This document shows, piece by piece, positions 41,578-49,797 of a stretch of DNA of 64,000 bases. The translations under genes and the position numbers were made by a program. The stretch's first letter is position 1, and every line of letters begins with the position of its first letter. The stretch comes from Mycobacterium senriense (lineage in GTDB: Bacteria; Actinomycetota; Actinomycetes; Mycobacteriales; Mycobacteriaceae). The notes beneath the pieces are model-generated. The model was not told the DNA's origin and searched no databases. It saw only the letters and a list, made by a program, of their open reading frames with translations. The stretch is taken from assembly GCF_019668465.1 (NCBI RefSeq), contig NZ_AP024828.1, positions 186,001 through 250,000 on the forward strand, written 5' to 3'.

Positions 41578-42569
41578 TGGCCGGCGACGAGTCGGGGGAA
41601 CTGGGCACCAAACTTGCCGCGGTGCTCACGGCGGCCGTCGGCGCCGACACCGCGGTCGAGAATCTGCGCGCGCTCACTGGCGGCGCCAGCAGAACCACCT
41701 GGGCTTTCGAGGCCATCATCAACGCGCAGCGCCGTGCGCTGATCTTGCGCACCGGCCCACCCGACGATGTGCACGCCGGCATGGAGCTGGAAGCCAGGAC
41801 GCAGGCGGCCGCGGCGGCCGCCGGGGCGCCGGTCCCCCACGTCTTGATCGCCGACAATTCCCCTGCCGCACTGGGCAACCCGTATTTGATCTGTGACGAG
41901 ATCCAGGGCGAGACCATCGCGCGGCGCATCCAGCGTCAGCTCGACGGCGCCGACGGACATGCGGCCCGCACCCGATTGCTGCAGCAGTGCGCGCAGGCGG
42001 TGGCCGCGATTCACCGCGCCGACACCGACATTCCGGACCTGACCCACGAGGACCAGCTCGCCGAATGGCGCCAGCGCCTCGACGACATGGGCGACACCAC
42101 CGCGACATTCGAATGGGGGTTTCGCTGGCTGGCCGCCCACCGCCCGCAGCCGTCGCCGGCGGTGTTGGTGCACGGCGACTTTCGGATGGGCAACCTCATC
42201 GTCGACGGATCCAACCTCGCCGCGGTGCTGGACTGGGAGCTGGTGCACGTCGGGCAGGCCTATGAAGACCTGGCGTGGTTCTGCATCCGGGCCTGGCGAT
42301 TCGGCGCCCCGGCCAGCCTCGGCGCCGGCGGCCTGGGCAGCATCGAAAGCTTCCTGCGCGCCTACGAGCAGGCCAGCGCGACTACCGTCGACCGGGTGGC
42401 GTTTCACTGGTGGCTGGTGCTGGCCACCTTGCGCTGGGGTGTCATCTGCCGCTTCCAGGTCGAACGGCACCTGAGCGGGCAACACCGCTCGGTCGAGTTG
42501 GCCACCATCGGACGTCGCGTCTGCGAGACCGAGTGGGACCTGCTCAACCTGATCGAGGCGCGGCCATGA
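41577..42569 (+). CDS. APH-fold kinase (LvaA/ACAD10-11 kinase-domain-like)
   Basis: This 330-residue protein has an aminoglycoside-phosphotransferase/choline-kinase fold. An N-lobe begins RALTGGASRTTWAFEA with RALILRTGPP as the Lys/Arg strand; a hinge is at PYLICDEIQGE; the catalytic loop is VLVHGDFRMGNLIVDG and the metal Asp is in AAVLDWELVHVGQAYEDLAWF. It lies in the overlapping order dehydrogenase-kinase-DUF6285. In P. putida LvaA, with LvaB, phosphorylates 4-hydroxyacyl-CoA. It is unlikely to be an antibiotic resistance enzyme. Substrate inferred from context. Confidence 0.85.
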   Translation: MAGDESGELGTKLAAVLTAAVGADTAVENLRALTGGASRTTWAFEAIINAQRRALILRTGPPDDVHAGMELEARTQAAAAAAGAPVPHVLIADNSPAALGNPYLICDEIQGETIARRIQRQLDGADGHAARTRLLQQCAQAVAAIHRADTDIPDLTHEDQLAEWRQRLDDMGDTTATFEWGFRWLAAHRPQPSPAVLVHGDFRMGNLIVDGSNLAAVLDWELVHVGQAYEDLAWFCIRAWRFGAPASLGAGGLGSIESFLRAYEQASATTVDRVAFHWWLVLATLRWGVICRFQVERHLSGQHRSVELATIGRRVCETEWDLLNLIEARP

Positions 42570-42904
42570 TCGGCGCATACGGCCGCCCGCTGGCCGCCGA
42601 ACTGGTGGCAGCGGTGGCCGAATTCCTGGAAAGCGACGTGCGCGGTGCGACCGACGGACAGGTCAACTTCCACGCCCGGGTCGCCGCCAATGCGCTGCGC
42701 ATCGTCGAGCGTGAACTGCTCGACGAGAGCGAGGCGGAATCCCGCACCGCGCTGGCCGGCCTGGGTTTCGCCGATGAGGAACAGCTGGCCGCGGCGATCC
42801 GGGCCGGCGAGCTGGACGGGCGCGCCGACCAGGTCACCGCCTGCCTGCGCACCCTGGTACGGCGCCGATTGGCCGTCGCCCACCCCGGATACGACAGCGA
42901 ATAG
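42566..42904 (+). CDS. DUF6285-like small protein (LvaB-like kinase partner)
   Basis: This 112-residue protein starts at ATG 42566, overlapping the kinase stop (ATGA). It is helical: PLAAELVAAVAEFLESDVRG, VNFHARVAANALRIVERELLDE, LRTLVRRRLAVAHPGYDSE. A conserved F-H-A-R-V-A-x-N-x-L motif lies near residue 36. The size, helical make-up and adjacency to an APH-fold kinase match the small protein LvaB needed by LvaA. The family number is from memory of similar proteins and should be confirmed. Confidence 0.72.
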   Translation: MIGAYGRPLAAELVAAVAEFLESDVRGATDGQVNFHARVAANALRIVERELLDESEAESRTALAGLGFADEEQLAAAIRAGELDGRADQVTACLRTLVRRRLAVAHPGYDSE

Positions 42905-42930
42905 CCCGGCGATCTGTTAGGAGCCAAAAC

Positions 42931-43332
42931 ATGCCCGCTTCCAGCACCGAAACGGTCCTCGATGCGGCCAACAGGCTGTTCACCGCGATCGAGCGAAGCG
43001 ACGTCGCCGCTGTTGACGCGATGTGGAGTAACGACATCGCGGTGTGGCGGGTCGGCTCGCGGCGCGACGACGACAAGGCCCGCGCGATGCGGGTCATCGA
43101 CTGGTTCATCGGCGCGACGACGCAGCGGCGCTACGAAATCCTGGACCGGCAGCTCTTCGATGACGGCTCCGCCCGGGGCTTCGTTCAGCAGCACATCTTG
43201 CACGCCACCGGGCATGCCGGGCAGTCGATCTCGCTGCGGGTCTGCATCGTGATCCGGGTGGGCACGGGCGGCCTGATCGAACGGATCGACGAATATTTCG
43301 ACCCCGCCGGGATCGCGCCGCTGATGAACTAG
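42931..43332 (+). CDS. SnoaL/NTF2-like fold protein
   Basis: This 133-residue protein has the NTF2-like cone: an N-terminal helix AANRLFTAIERSDVAAVDAMW, then sheet strands DIAVWRVGS, RRYEILDRQLFDDGSARGFVQQHIL, LRVCIVIRVGTGGLIERIDEYFDPA. Members include small hydrolases, isomerases and ligand-binding proteins; no residue set identifies which. It follows the DUF6285-like gene by 26 bp on the same strand, so it probably belongs to the same operon. Confidence 0.8.
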   Translation: MPASSTETVLDAANRLFTAIERSDVAAVDAMWSNDIAVWRVGSRRDDDKARAMRVIDWFIGATTQRRYEILDRQLFDDGSARGFVQQHILHATGHAGQSISLRVCIVIRVGTGGLIERIDEYFDPAGIAPLMN

Positions 43333-43365
43333 CGCTAGATTCGCCACGACACATTGGGGGTGACG

Positions 43366-43902
43366 ATGACGACTTTGGAGACACTGCTTCACGATCCCGA
43401 CATGGCCGGCGTGTGGAACCTGGCCCAGGATCGCTCGGCCATCACTTTCAAGATCAGGAACATGTGGGGCCTGCTGAACGTCAAGGGCCGCTTCACCGAC
43501 TTCGGCGGCGACGGCCAACTGACCGGCAAGGGAGCGGTTTTCGGCCGCGTGGACATCCGGGCCGCCTCGCTGGACACCGGCATCGGCCGTCGCGACAAAC
43601 ACCTGCGCTCGGCCGACTTCTTCGACGTCGACCGCTTCGCGGAGATCAGCGTCGTTGTCACGGCGGTGCAGCCGACCAAAGGCAAGGCCGCCGACCTGCG
43701 GACCACATTCACCATCAAGGGCGTCACCGCGGAGGTGCCGCTGCCCGTCACGATCTCCGAGCTCGACGACGGCTCGATCCGAATCACCGGTGAAACCAAG
43801 CTCGATCGGGAGCGTTTCGACCTGGGCTGGAACCGGCTCGGCATGATGAGCTCGTCGGCAACGGTCGCGGCCGATGCCATCTTCGTGCGGGTATCGCAGT
43901 AA
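43366..43902 (+). CDS. YceI-family lipid-binding-like protein
   Basis: This 178-residue protein is a YceI lipocalin-like barrel: VWNLAQDRSAITFKIRNMWGLLNVKGRF, VDIRAASLDTGIGRRDKHLRSADFFDVDRFAEISV and FTIKGVTAEVPLPVTI. YceI proteins bind isoprenoid or other long lipophilic chains. There is no signal peptide, so it is probably cytoplasmic. ATG 43366 follows a GGGGG by about six bases; the upstream TTG at 43354 is less likely. Confidence 0.88.
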   Translation: MTTLETLLHDPDMAGVWNLAQDRSAITFKIRNMWGLLNVKGRFTDFGGDGQLTGKGAVFGRVDIRAASLDTGIGRRDKHLRSADFFDVDRFAEISVVVTAVQPTKGKAADLRTTFTIKGVTAEVPLPVTISELDDGSIRITGETKLDRERFDLGWNRLGMMSSSATVAADAIFVRVSQ

Positions 43903-43956
43903 TGATTTCTGCGGGCACCCCGCTGAACCGGGTGCGACACCAGTAGCATCTGCACC

Positions 43957-44358
43957 GTGCCCGACTCCACCATCGCCCTGCGGATCCTCGTCTACAGCAG
44001 CAATGTCCAAACCCGCGAACGGGTGATGCGGGCGCTGGGCAAGCAGCTGCATCCCGATCTGCCCGAATTGAGCTACGTCGAGGTGGCGACCGGGCCCATG
44101 GTGGTGGCGACGATGGACAAGGGCGGCATCGACTTGGCCATCCTGGATGGCGAGGCCGCCCCGACCGGCGGCATGGGAATCGCAAAGCAGCTCAAAGACG
44201 AACTCGAGACCTGCCCACCTCTGGTCGTGCTGACCGGGCGGCCCGACGATGCGTGGTTGGCCTCCTGGTCGCGCGCCGAGGGCGCGGTGCCGCATCCCAT
44301 CGACCCCATCCTGCTGGGCCGTACGGTGCTCAGCCTGCTGAGGGCCCCGGTTCGCTGA
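43957..44358 (+). CDS. Stand-alone receiver-like protein (Rv3143-like), degenerate
   Basis: This 133-residue protein has a receiver fold: LRILVYSSNVQTRERVMRALG, LAILDGEAAPTGGMGIAKQL with the phospho-acceptor-like Asp, and PPLVVLTGRPDDAW with the switch Thr. The acidic pair after strand 1 is absent (VYSSN) and the Lys-Pro of strand 5 reads His-Pro (AVPHPID). Metal-dependent phosphorylation is therefore doubtful. There is no output domain. Length and position before nuoA match Rv3143. GTG 43957 start. Confidence 0.85.
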   Translation: MPDSTIALRILVYSSNVQTRERVMRALGKQLHPDLPELSYVEVATGPMVVATMDKGGIDLAILDGEAAPTGGMGIAKQLKDELETCPPLVVLTGRPDDAWLASWSRAEGAVPHPIDPILLGRTVLSLLRAPVR

Positions 44359-44728
44359 TTCATTCCACGCCGCGCCTGTGCCGCGGCTGATCGCGACGTT
44401 GCTGACGGCGGGCCATCCGCGCTGGCGACGCCCCTGATCTTTGGTGCCGCAGCGATCGGTGCCGCCCCGCCTTTGCTGGTGCTCATCCAGCGGATGGTGC
44501 GCAGATCCCGTCCGGCGGTGAGCGTTGGTTGCACCGGCTATCGAGTTTGCGCAGCACAGCGCGGCATGGCACCGCCGATACTGCAAAACGCCTACCCCGG
44601 GCAAGCGCGCCGCTCGCCGCGACGCTATGTTGTAAATCACTGTGACGGGCTTGCGACCCGGTTCGTCACAGCAGCCCGGCTACCGCCTGGCCGCTGCAGG
44701 CGGCTCGTACGACGGATCATGGAGCGAG
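44359..44728. other. Intergenic region upstream of the nuo operon
   Basis: This 370-bp region between the receiver gene and nuoA has no supported gene. An AT-richer stretch at about 44622-44642 contains a possible -10 (TATGTT at 44626-44631) about 100 bp before the nuoA start; no clear -35 is seen. Confidence 0.4.
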
Positions 44729-45106
44729 TTGAACGTCTACATACCCATCCTGGTGCTAGGTGCCATTGCCGCCGCCTTTGCCGTCGGCTCGGTGGCGATC
44801 GCGAGCCTGGCCGGACCGTCACGTTTCAACAAGTCGAAGATGTCGGCCTACGAGTGCGGAATCGAACCCACCGAGACATCGGTGAGCGGCCCGCATGCGA
44901 CAGCCGGGCAGCGCTTTCCGGTGAAGTACTACCTCACCGCGATGCTGTTCATCGTTTTCGACATCGAAATCGTGTTCCTTTACCCCTGGGCGGTCAGCTA
45001 TGACGCGCTGGGCACGTTCGCTCTGGTCGAAATGGTGATTTTCATGCTGACGGTTTTCGTGGCCTACGCCTATGTGTGGCGCCGCGGCGGCCTGACGTGG
45101 GATTGA
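44729..45106 (+). CDS. nuoA: NADH-quinone oxidoreductase subunit A
   Basis: This 125-residue membrane subunit has three helices. It starts at TTG 44729 (LNVYIPILVLGAIAAAF) preceded by GGAG, matching the M. tuberculosis start MNVYIPILVL; a GTG at 44642 would add 29 atypical residues. Conserved motifs are YECGIEP and FDIEIVFLYPWAV. NuoA, with NuoJ and NuoH, forms the junction between the quinone site and the proton-pumping arm of complex I. It opens the 14-gene operon nuoA-N. Confidence 0.95.
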   Translation: MNVYIPILVLGAIAAAFAVGSVAIASLAGPSRFNKSKMSAYECGIEPTETSVSGPHATAGQRFPVKYYLTAMLFIVFDIEIVFLYPWAVSYDALGTFALVEMVIFMLTVFVAYAYVWRRGGLTWD

Positions 45107-45114
45107 GGTAAGAC

Positions 45115-45669
45115 GTGGGTCTTGAGGAACAGCTGCCCGGCGGGATCTTGCTGTCAACAGTCGAGAAAGTCGCGGGCTACGTCCGCAAGAACTCACTGTG
45201 GCCGGCGACGTTCGGGTTGGCCTGCTGCGCCATCGAGATGATGGCAACGGCCGGGCCAAGATTCGACCTCGCGAGGTTCGGGATGGAGCGATTCTCGGCC
45301 ACCCCCCGGCAGGCCGATCTGATGATCGTCGCCGGGCGGGTCAGCCAGAAGATGGCTCCCGTGCTGCGACAGATCTACGACCAGATGGCCGAACCGAAAT
45401 GGGTGCTGGCCATGGGCGTATGCGCATCATCCGGCGGGATGTTCAACAACTATGCGGTCGTGCAAGGCGTCGATCACGTGGTCCCGGTGGACATTTACCT
45501 GCCCGGCTGCCCGCCGCGACCGGAGATGCTGTTGTACGCAATCCTGAAGCTGCACGAGAAGATTCAGGAGATGCCGCTGGGCGTCAACCGGGAAACCGCC
45601 ATCGCCGAAGCCGAGCAGGCGGCGCTGACGGCCCGGCCCACCATCGAGATGCGCGGACTGCTGCGATGA
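45115..45669 (+). CDS. nuoB: NADH-quinone oxidoreductase subunit B
   Basis: This 184-residue peripheral subunit carries the N2 [4Fe-4S] cluster next to the quinone site. Ligands are the tandem Cys pair in [10 protein letters not shown], Cys in [11 protein letters not shown] and Cys in [13 protein letters not shown] start at 45115, eight bases after nuoA. The stop overlaps nuoC (ATGA). Confidence 0.97.
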   Translation: MGLEEQLPGGILLSTVEKVAGYVRKNSLWPATFGLACCAIEMMATAGPRFDLARFGMERFSATPRQADLMIVAGRVSQKMAPVLRQIYDQMAEPKWVLAMGVCASSGGMFNNYAVVQGVDHVVPVDIYLPGCPPRPEMLLYAILKLHEKIQEMPLGVNRETAIAEAEQAALTARPTIEMRGLLR

Positions 45670-46373
45670 GCTCACCGGACCAAGATCCCCAAGAAGCGAT
45701 CAGCCGCGCCGACGAAGAAGTCATCGACGTGCGCCGCGGCATGTTCGGCGCCAAGGGCTCGGGCGACACGTCCGGGTACGGACGGCTGGTGCGCGAGGTC
45801 ATGCTGCCGGGCAGCAGCCCGCGGCCCTACGGCGGCTACTTCGACGAGGTGGTCGACGCTCTGGCCGCGGCTTTGAGCCAGGCCAACGTCGAATTCACCG
45901 ACGCCATCGAAAAAGTCGTGGTGTACCGCGACGAACTGACCTTGCACGTCCGTCGTAACGCGCTGGAACAGGTCGCTCACCGGCTGCGCGACGACCCGCA
46001 GCTGCGCTTTGAAATGTGCCTGGGCGTCAGCGGCGTGCACTACCCGCACGAGACGGAGCGCGAACTGCACGCGGTGTACCCGTTGCAGTCGATCACGCAC
46101 AATCGCCGCGTCCGCCTGGAAGTGTCTGCGCCCGACGGTGATCCGCACATCCCCTCCCTGTTCCCGATCTATCCGACCACCGACTGGCACGAACGCGAGA
46201 CCTACGACTTCTTCGGAATCATCTTCGACGGGCACCCGTCGCTGACCCGCATCGAAATGCCCGACGACTGGCACGGGCATCCCCAGCGCAAGGACTACCC
46301 CCTCGGCGGGATTCCGGTCGAATACAAAGGCGCACAGATACCCCCGCCCGACGAGCGGAGAGCGTACAACTGA
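45666..46373 (+). CDS. nuoC: NADH-quinone oxidoreductase subunit C
   Basis: This 235-residue connecting subunit starts at ATG 45666 overlapping nuoB. The family core is [21 protein letters not shown]-like NRRVRLEV, and [42 protein letters not shown]. The first 75 residues are less conserved and actinobacterial in type. It is separate from NuoD, unlike the fused E. coli NuoCD. Confidence 0.96.
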   Translation: MSSPDQDPQEAISRADEEVIDVRRGMFGAKGSGDTSGYGRLVREVMLPGSSPRPYGGYFDEVVDALAAALSQANVEFTDAIEKVVVYRDELTLHVRRNALEQVAHRLRDDPQLRFEMCLGVSGVHYPHETERELHAVYPLQSITHNRRVRLEVSAPDGDPHIPSLFPIYPTTDWHERETYDFFGIIFDGHPSLTRIEMPDDWHGHPQRKDYPLGGIPVEYKGAQIPPPDERRAYN

Positions 46374-47698
46374 TGAGCACCACCACTGAATCGACGCACG
46401 ACGGCGCCGGCGAGACCTTCGTGGTCGCCGGCGGCCAGGACTGGGACAAGGTCGTCGAAGCCGCCCGCGGGGTCGACCCCGGCGAACGCATCATCGTCAA
46501 CATGGGGCCGCAGCATCCGTCCACGCACGGGGTGTTGCGGTTGATCCTGGAGATCGAGGGCGAGACGGTCACCGACGTCCGTTGCGGCATCGGGTATTTG
46601 CACACCGGCATCGAGAAGAACCTCGAATACCGCTACTGGACCCAAGGTGTCACGTTCGTGACCCGGATGGATTACCTCGCACCGTTTTTCAACGAGACGG
46701 CCTACTGCCTGGGTGTGGAGAAGCTGCTCGGCATCACCGATCAGATTCCGGAGCGGGTCAACGTCATCCGGGTGATGATGATGGAGCTCAACCGGATCTC
46801 GTCGCATCTGGTGGCGCTGGCGACCGGCGGCATGGAACTGGGCGCCATGACCCCGATGTTCGTCGGATTCCGGGGACGCGAGATCGTGCTGACCCTGTTC
46901 GAATCGATCACCGGCCTGCGGATGAACAGTGCCTACGTCCGTCCCGGCGGTGTGGCGCAGGACCTGCCGCCCAACGCGGAGGCCGAGATCGTCGAAGGCC
47001 TCAAGGGACTCAGGCAGGTGCTGCGCGAAATGGGCGGCCTGCTCAACGAAAACGCCATCTGGAAGGCCCGCACCCAGGACGTCGGATACCTGGACCTGAC
47101 CGGGTGCATGGCGCTCGGCATCACCGGCCCCATCCTGCGCGCCACCGGGTTGCCCCACGATCTGCGCAAGAGCGAACCGTACTGCGGATACGAAAACTAC
47201 GAATTCGACGTAATCACCGAAGACACGTGTGATGCTTACGGGCGCTACATGATTCGTGTCAACGAGATGTGGGAGTCGATCAAGATCGTCGAGCAGTGTC
47301 TGGACAAGCTGAAGCCCGGCCCGACCATGGTCGAGGACCGCAAGATCGCCTGGCCGGCCGACTTGAAGGTGGGCCCCGACGGCTTGGGCAACTCACCGGA
47401 ACACATCGCCAAGATCATGGGCGGCTCGATGGAGGCGTTGATCCACCACTTCAAACTGGTCACCGAGGGCATCAGGGTCCCCGCCGGCCAGGTCTACACG
47501 GCGGTCGAATCACCGCGCGGGGAGCTGGGTGTGCACATGGTCAGCGACGGCGGCACCCGGCCCTACCGGGTGCACTACCGAGACCCCTCGTTCACGAATC
47601 TGCAGTCGGTGGCGGCGATGTGCGAAGGCGGCATGGTCGCCGACCTGATCACCGCGGTTGCCAGCATCGACCCGGTCATGGGCGGGGTGGACCGGTGA
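46373..47698 (+). CDS. nuoD: NADH-quinone oxidoreductase subunit D
   Basis: This 441-residue 49-kDa-type subunit lines the quinone-binding pocket. Motifs are [14 protein letters not shown] (pocket His), [39 protein letters not shown] and the C-terminal [24 protein letters not shown]. It starts at the last base of the nuoC stop (TGATG) and overlaps nuoE by 4 bp. Confidence 0.97.
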   Translation: MSTTTESTHDGAGETFVVAGGQDWDKVVEAARGVDPGERIIVNMGPQHPSTHGVLRLILEIEGETVTDVRCGIGYLHTGIEKNLEYRYWTQGVTFVTRMDYLAPFFNETAYCLGVEKLLGITDQIPERVNVIRVMMMELNRISSHLVALATGGMELGAMTPMFVGFRGREIVLTLFESITGLRMNSAYVRPGGVAQDLPPNAEAEIVEGLKGLRQVLREMGGLLNENAIWKARTQDVGYLDLTGCMALGITGPILRATGLPHDLRKSEPYCGYENYEFDVITEDTCDAYGRYMIRVNEMWESIKIVEQCLDKLKPGPTMVEDRKIAWPADLKVGPDGLGNSPEHIAKIMGGSMEALIHHFKLVTEGIRVPAGQVYTAVESPRGELGVHMVSDGGTRPYRVHYRDPSFTNLQSVAAMCEGGMVADLITAVASIDPVMGGVDR

Positions 47699-48450
47699 CC
47701 GGGCCGCAGGGACAGCCTGTCTTCATCCGGCTCGGCCCACCGCCTCACGAGCCCAACGCATTCGTCGTCGAGGGCGCGCCCAAGACGTATCCGCCCGATG
47801 TGCGGGCCCGGCTGGAGGTCGACGCCAAGGAGATCATCGGCCGCTACCCCAACCAGCGTTCGGCGCTGTTGCCGTTGCTGCACCTGGTGCAAGCCCAGGA
47901 CTCCTACCTGACACCGGCGGGCCTGGAGTTCTGCGGCGAGCAACTGGGCCTCACCGGGGCCGAGGTGTCCGCGGTCGCGAGCTTCTACACCATGTATCGC
48001 CGCGGTCCCACCGGCGATTACCTGGTGGGTGTCTGCACAAACACGTTGTGCGCCATCATGGGTGGCGACGCCATCTTCGATGCCCTGAAGGAACATCTGG
48101 GCGTCGGCAACGACGAGACCACCGCCGACGGCTCGGTCACTCTGCAACACATCGAATGCAACGCCGCCTGCGATTACGCACCGGTGGTGATGGTGAACTG
48201 GGAGTTCTACGACAACCAGACGCCGGAGTCGGCGCGTGACCTCGTCGACTCGCTGCGGTCCGGCGAGCCCCAGCCGCCCACTCGCGGCGCCCCGCTGTGC
48301 GTCTTCCGCGAAACGTCGCGCATCCTGGCCGGCCTGCCCGACGAGCGTCCCGACCAGGGACAGGGCGGTGCCGGGCAGGCCACCCTGGCCGGCCTGAAGG
48401 TAGCCAAGGAACACGGCATGCGGGCGCCGGACGCGCCGAAAGGTCAGTAA
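47695..48450 (+). CDS. nuoE: NADH-quinone oxidoreductase subunit E
   Basis: This 251-residue thioredoxin-like subunit binds the N1a [2Fe-2S] cluster through C-x4-C ([11 protein letters not shown]) and C-x3-C ([10 protein letters not shown]). GTG start at 47695 overlaps the nuoD stop. The C-terminal tail of about 60 residues ([27 protein letters not shown]) is longer than in E. coli. Confidence 0.96.
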   Translation: MTGPQGQPVFIRLGPPPHEPNAFVVEGAPKTYPPDVRARLEVDAKEIIGRYPNQRSALLPLLHLVQAQDSYLTPAGLEFCGEQLGLTGAEVSAVASFYTMYRRGPTGDYLVGVCTNTLCAIMGGDAIFDALKEHLGVGNDETTADGSVTLQHIECNAACDYAPVVMVNWEFYDNQTPESARDLVDSLRSGEPQPPTRGAPLCVFRETSRILAGLPDERPDQGQGGAGQATLAGLKVAKEHGMRAPDAPKGQ

Positions 48451-49790
48451 TGACAACCACTTCTGACACTTCACAGGCGACGCCGCTGACCCCGGTCATC
48501 AGCCGCTTTTGGGACGACCCCGAGTCGTGGACCCTCGAGACCTATCACCGCCACGGCGGCTACGAGGCGATGAAGAAGGCGCTGGCGATGGAGCCCGACG
48601 CGGTGATCGGGGTGGTGAAGGACTCCGGACTGCGTGGGCGCGGCGGCGCGGGATTCTCGACCGGCACCAAGTGGTCGTTCATCCCGCAGGGTGACACCGG
48701 CGCGGCCGCCAAACCGCATTACCTGGTGGTCAACGCCGACGAGTCGGAACCCGGTACGTGCAAAGACATTCCGCTGATGCTGGCGACACCGCACGTCCTG
48801 GTCGAGGGCGTCATCATCGCCGCGTACGCGATCCGTGCCAGCCACGCGTTCATCTATGTGCGCGGGGAGGTGCTGCCGGTCCTGCGCCGCCTGCAGAACG
48901 CGGTGGCCGAGGCCTACGCCGCGGGCTACCTGGGCCGCGACATCAACGGCTCGGGTTTCGACCTCGAACTGGTGGTGCACGCCGGTGCCGGCGCCTACAT
49001 CTGCGGTGAGGAAACCGCGCTGCTGGATTCGCTGGAAGGCCGGCGCGGCCAGCCGCGGCTGCGCCCGCCCTTCCCCGCTGTGGCCGGGCTGTACGCCTGC
49101 CCCACGGTGATCAACAACGTCGAGACCATCGCGAGCGTGCCGTCAATCATCGGCAACGGTGTGGACTGGTTCCGCTCGATGGGCAGCGAGAAATCCCCAG
49201 GCTTCACGCTCTATTCGCTGTCCGGCCACGTCGCCCGGCCCGGCCAGTACGAGGCCCCGCTGGGAATCACGCTGCGGGAGTTGCTCGCGTACGCCGGCGG
49301 TGTCCGGGCCGGGCATCGGCTCAAGTTCTGGACACCCGGCGGATCGTCGACCCCGCTGCTGACCGACGAGCACCTCGACGTTCCGCTGGACTACGAAGGC
49401 GTCGGCGGCGTCGGCTCGATGCTGGGCACCAAGGCGCTGGAGATCTTCGACGAAACCACCTGCGTGGTGCGCGCCGTGCAGCGCTGGACCTACTTCTACA
49501 AGCACGAATCGTGCGGAAAATGCACGCCGTGCCGCGAGGGCACCTTCTGGCTCGACCAGATCTACGAGCGCCTGGAAACCGGCAAGGGCACCAGCGAGGA
49601 CATCCAGAAACTGTTGGACATCTCCGACACCATTCTCGGAAAGTCCTTCTGCGCGTTGGGCGATGGTGCGGCCAGCCCGGTGATGTCGTCGATCAAGTTC
49701 TTCCGCGACGAATACGTCGCGCACGTCGAGGGCGGCGGATGCCCCTTCGATCCACGAGACTCCATGCTGACGGCGAACGGAAAGGCTTGA
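48450..49790 (+). CDS. nuoF: NADH-quinone oxidoreductase subunit F
   Basis: This 446-residue subunit binds NADH, FMN and the N3 [4Fe-4S] cluster. Motifs are [16 protein letters not shown] (NADH), [31 protein letters not shown] (FMN), and [12 protein letters not shown] with a later Cys in [11 protein letters not shown] for the cluster. It receives electrons from NADH in the cytoplasm and passes them to NuoE and NuoG. Confidence 0.97.
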   Translation: MTTTSDTSQATPLTPVISRFWDDPESWTLETYHRHGGYEAMKKALAMEPDAVIGVVKDSGLRGRGGAGFSTGTKWSFIPQGDTGAAAKPHYLVVNADESEPGTCKDIPLMLATPHVLVEGVIIAAYAIRASHAFIYVRGEVLPVLRRLQNAVAEAYAAGYLGRDINGSGFDLELVVHAGAGAYICGEETALLDSLEGRRGQPRLRPPFPAVAGLYACPTVINNVETIASVPSIIGNGVDWFRSMGSEKSPGFTLYSLSGHVARPGQYEAPLGITLRELLAYAGGVRAGHRLKFWTPGGSSTPLLTDEHLDVPLDYEGVGGVGSMLGTKALEIFDETTCVVRAVQRWTYFYKHESCGKCTPCREGTFWLDQIYERLETGKGTSEDIQKLLDISDTILGKSFCALGDGAASPVMSSIKFFRDEYVAHVEGGGCPFDPRDSMLTANGKA

Positions 49791-49797
49791 GGCACCC

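Noticed and set aside
41577..42569. Aminoglycoside resistance gene
   Set aside because: The APH fold is shared with many metabolic kinases; overlap with an acyl-CoA dehydrogenase and a DUF6285-like gene indicates acyl-CoA metabolism.
42544..44640. Minus-strand open frame of 698 codons opposite the kinase-to-receiver genes
   Set aside because: Covers four good plus-strand genes; composition is that of a shadow frame.
44642..44728. 29-residue N-terminal extension of NuoA
   Set aside because: The extension is hydrophilic and not part of the NuoA fold; the TTG at 44729 has a GGAG before it and matches the family start.
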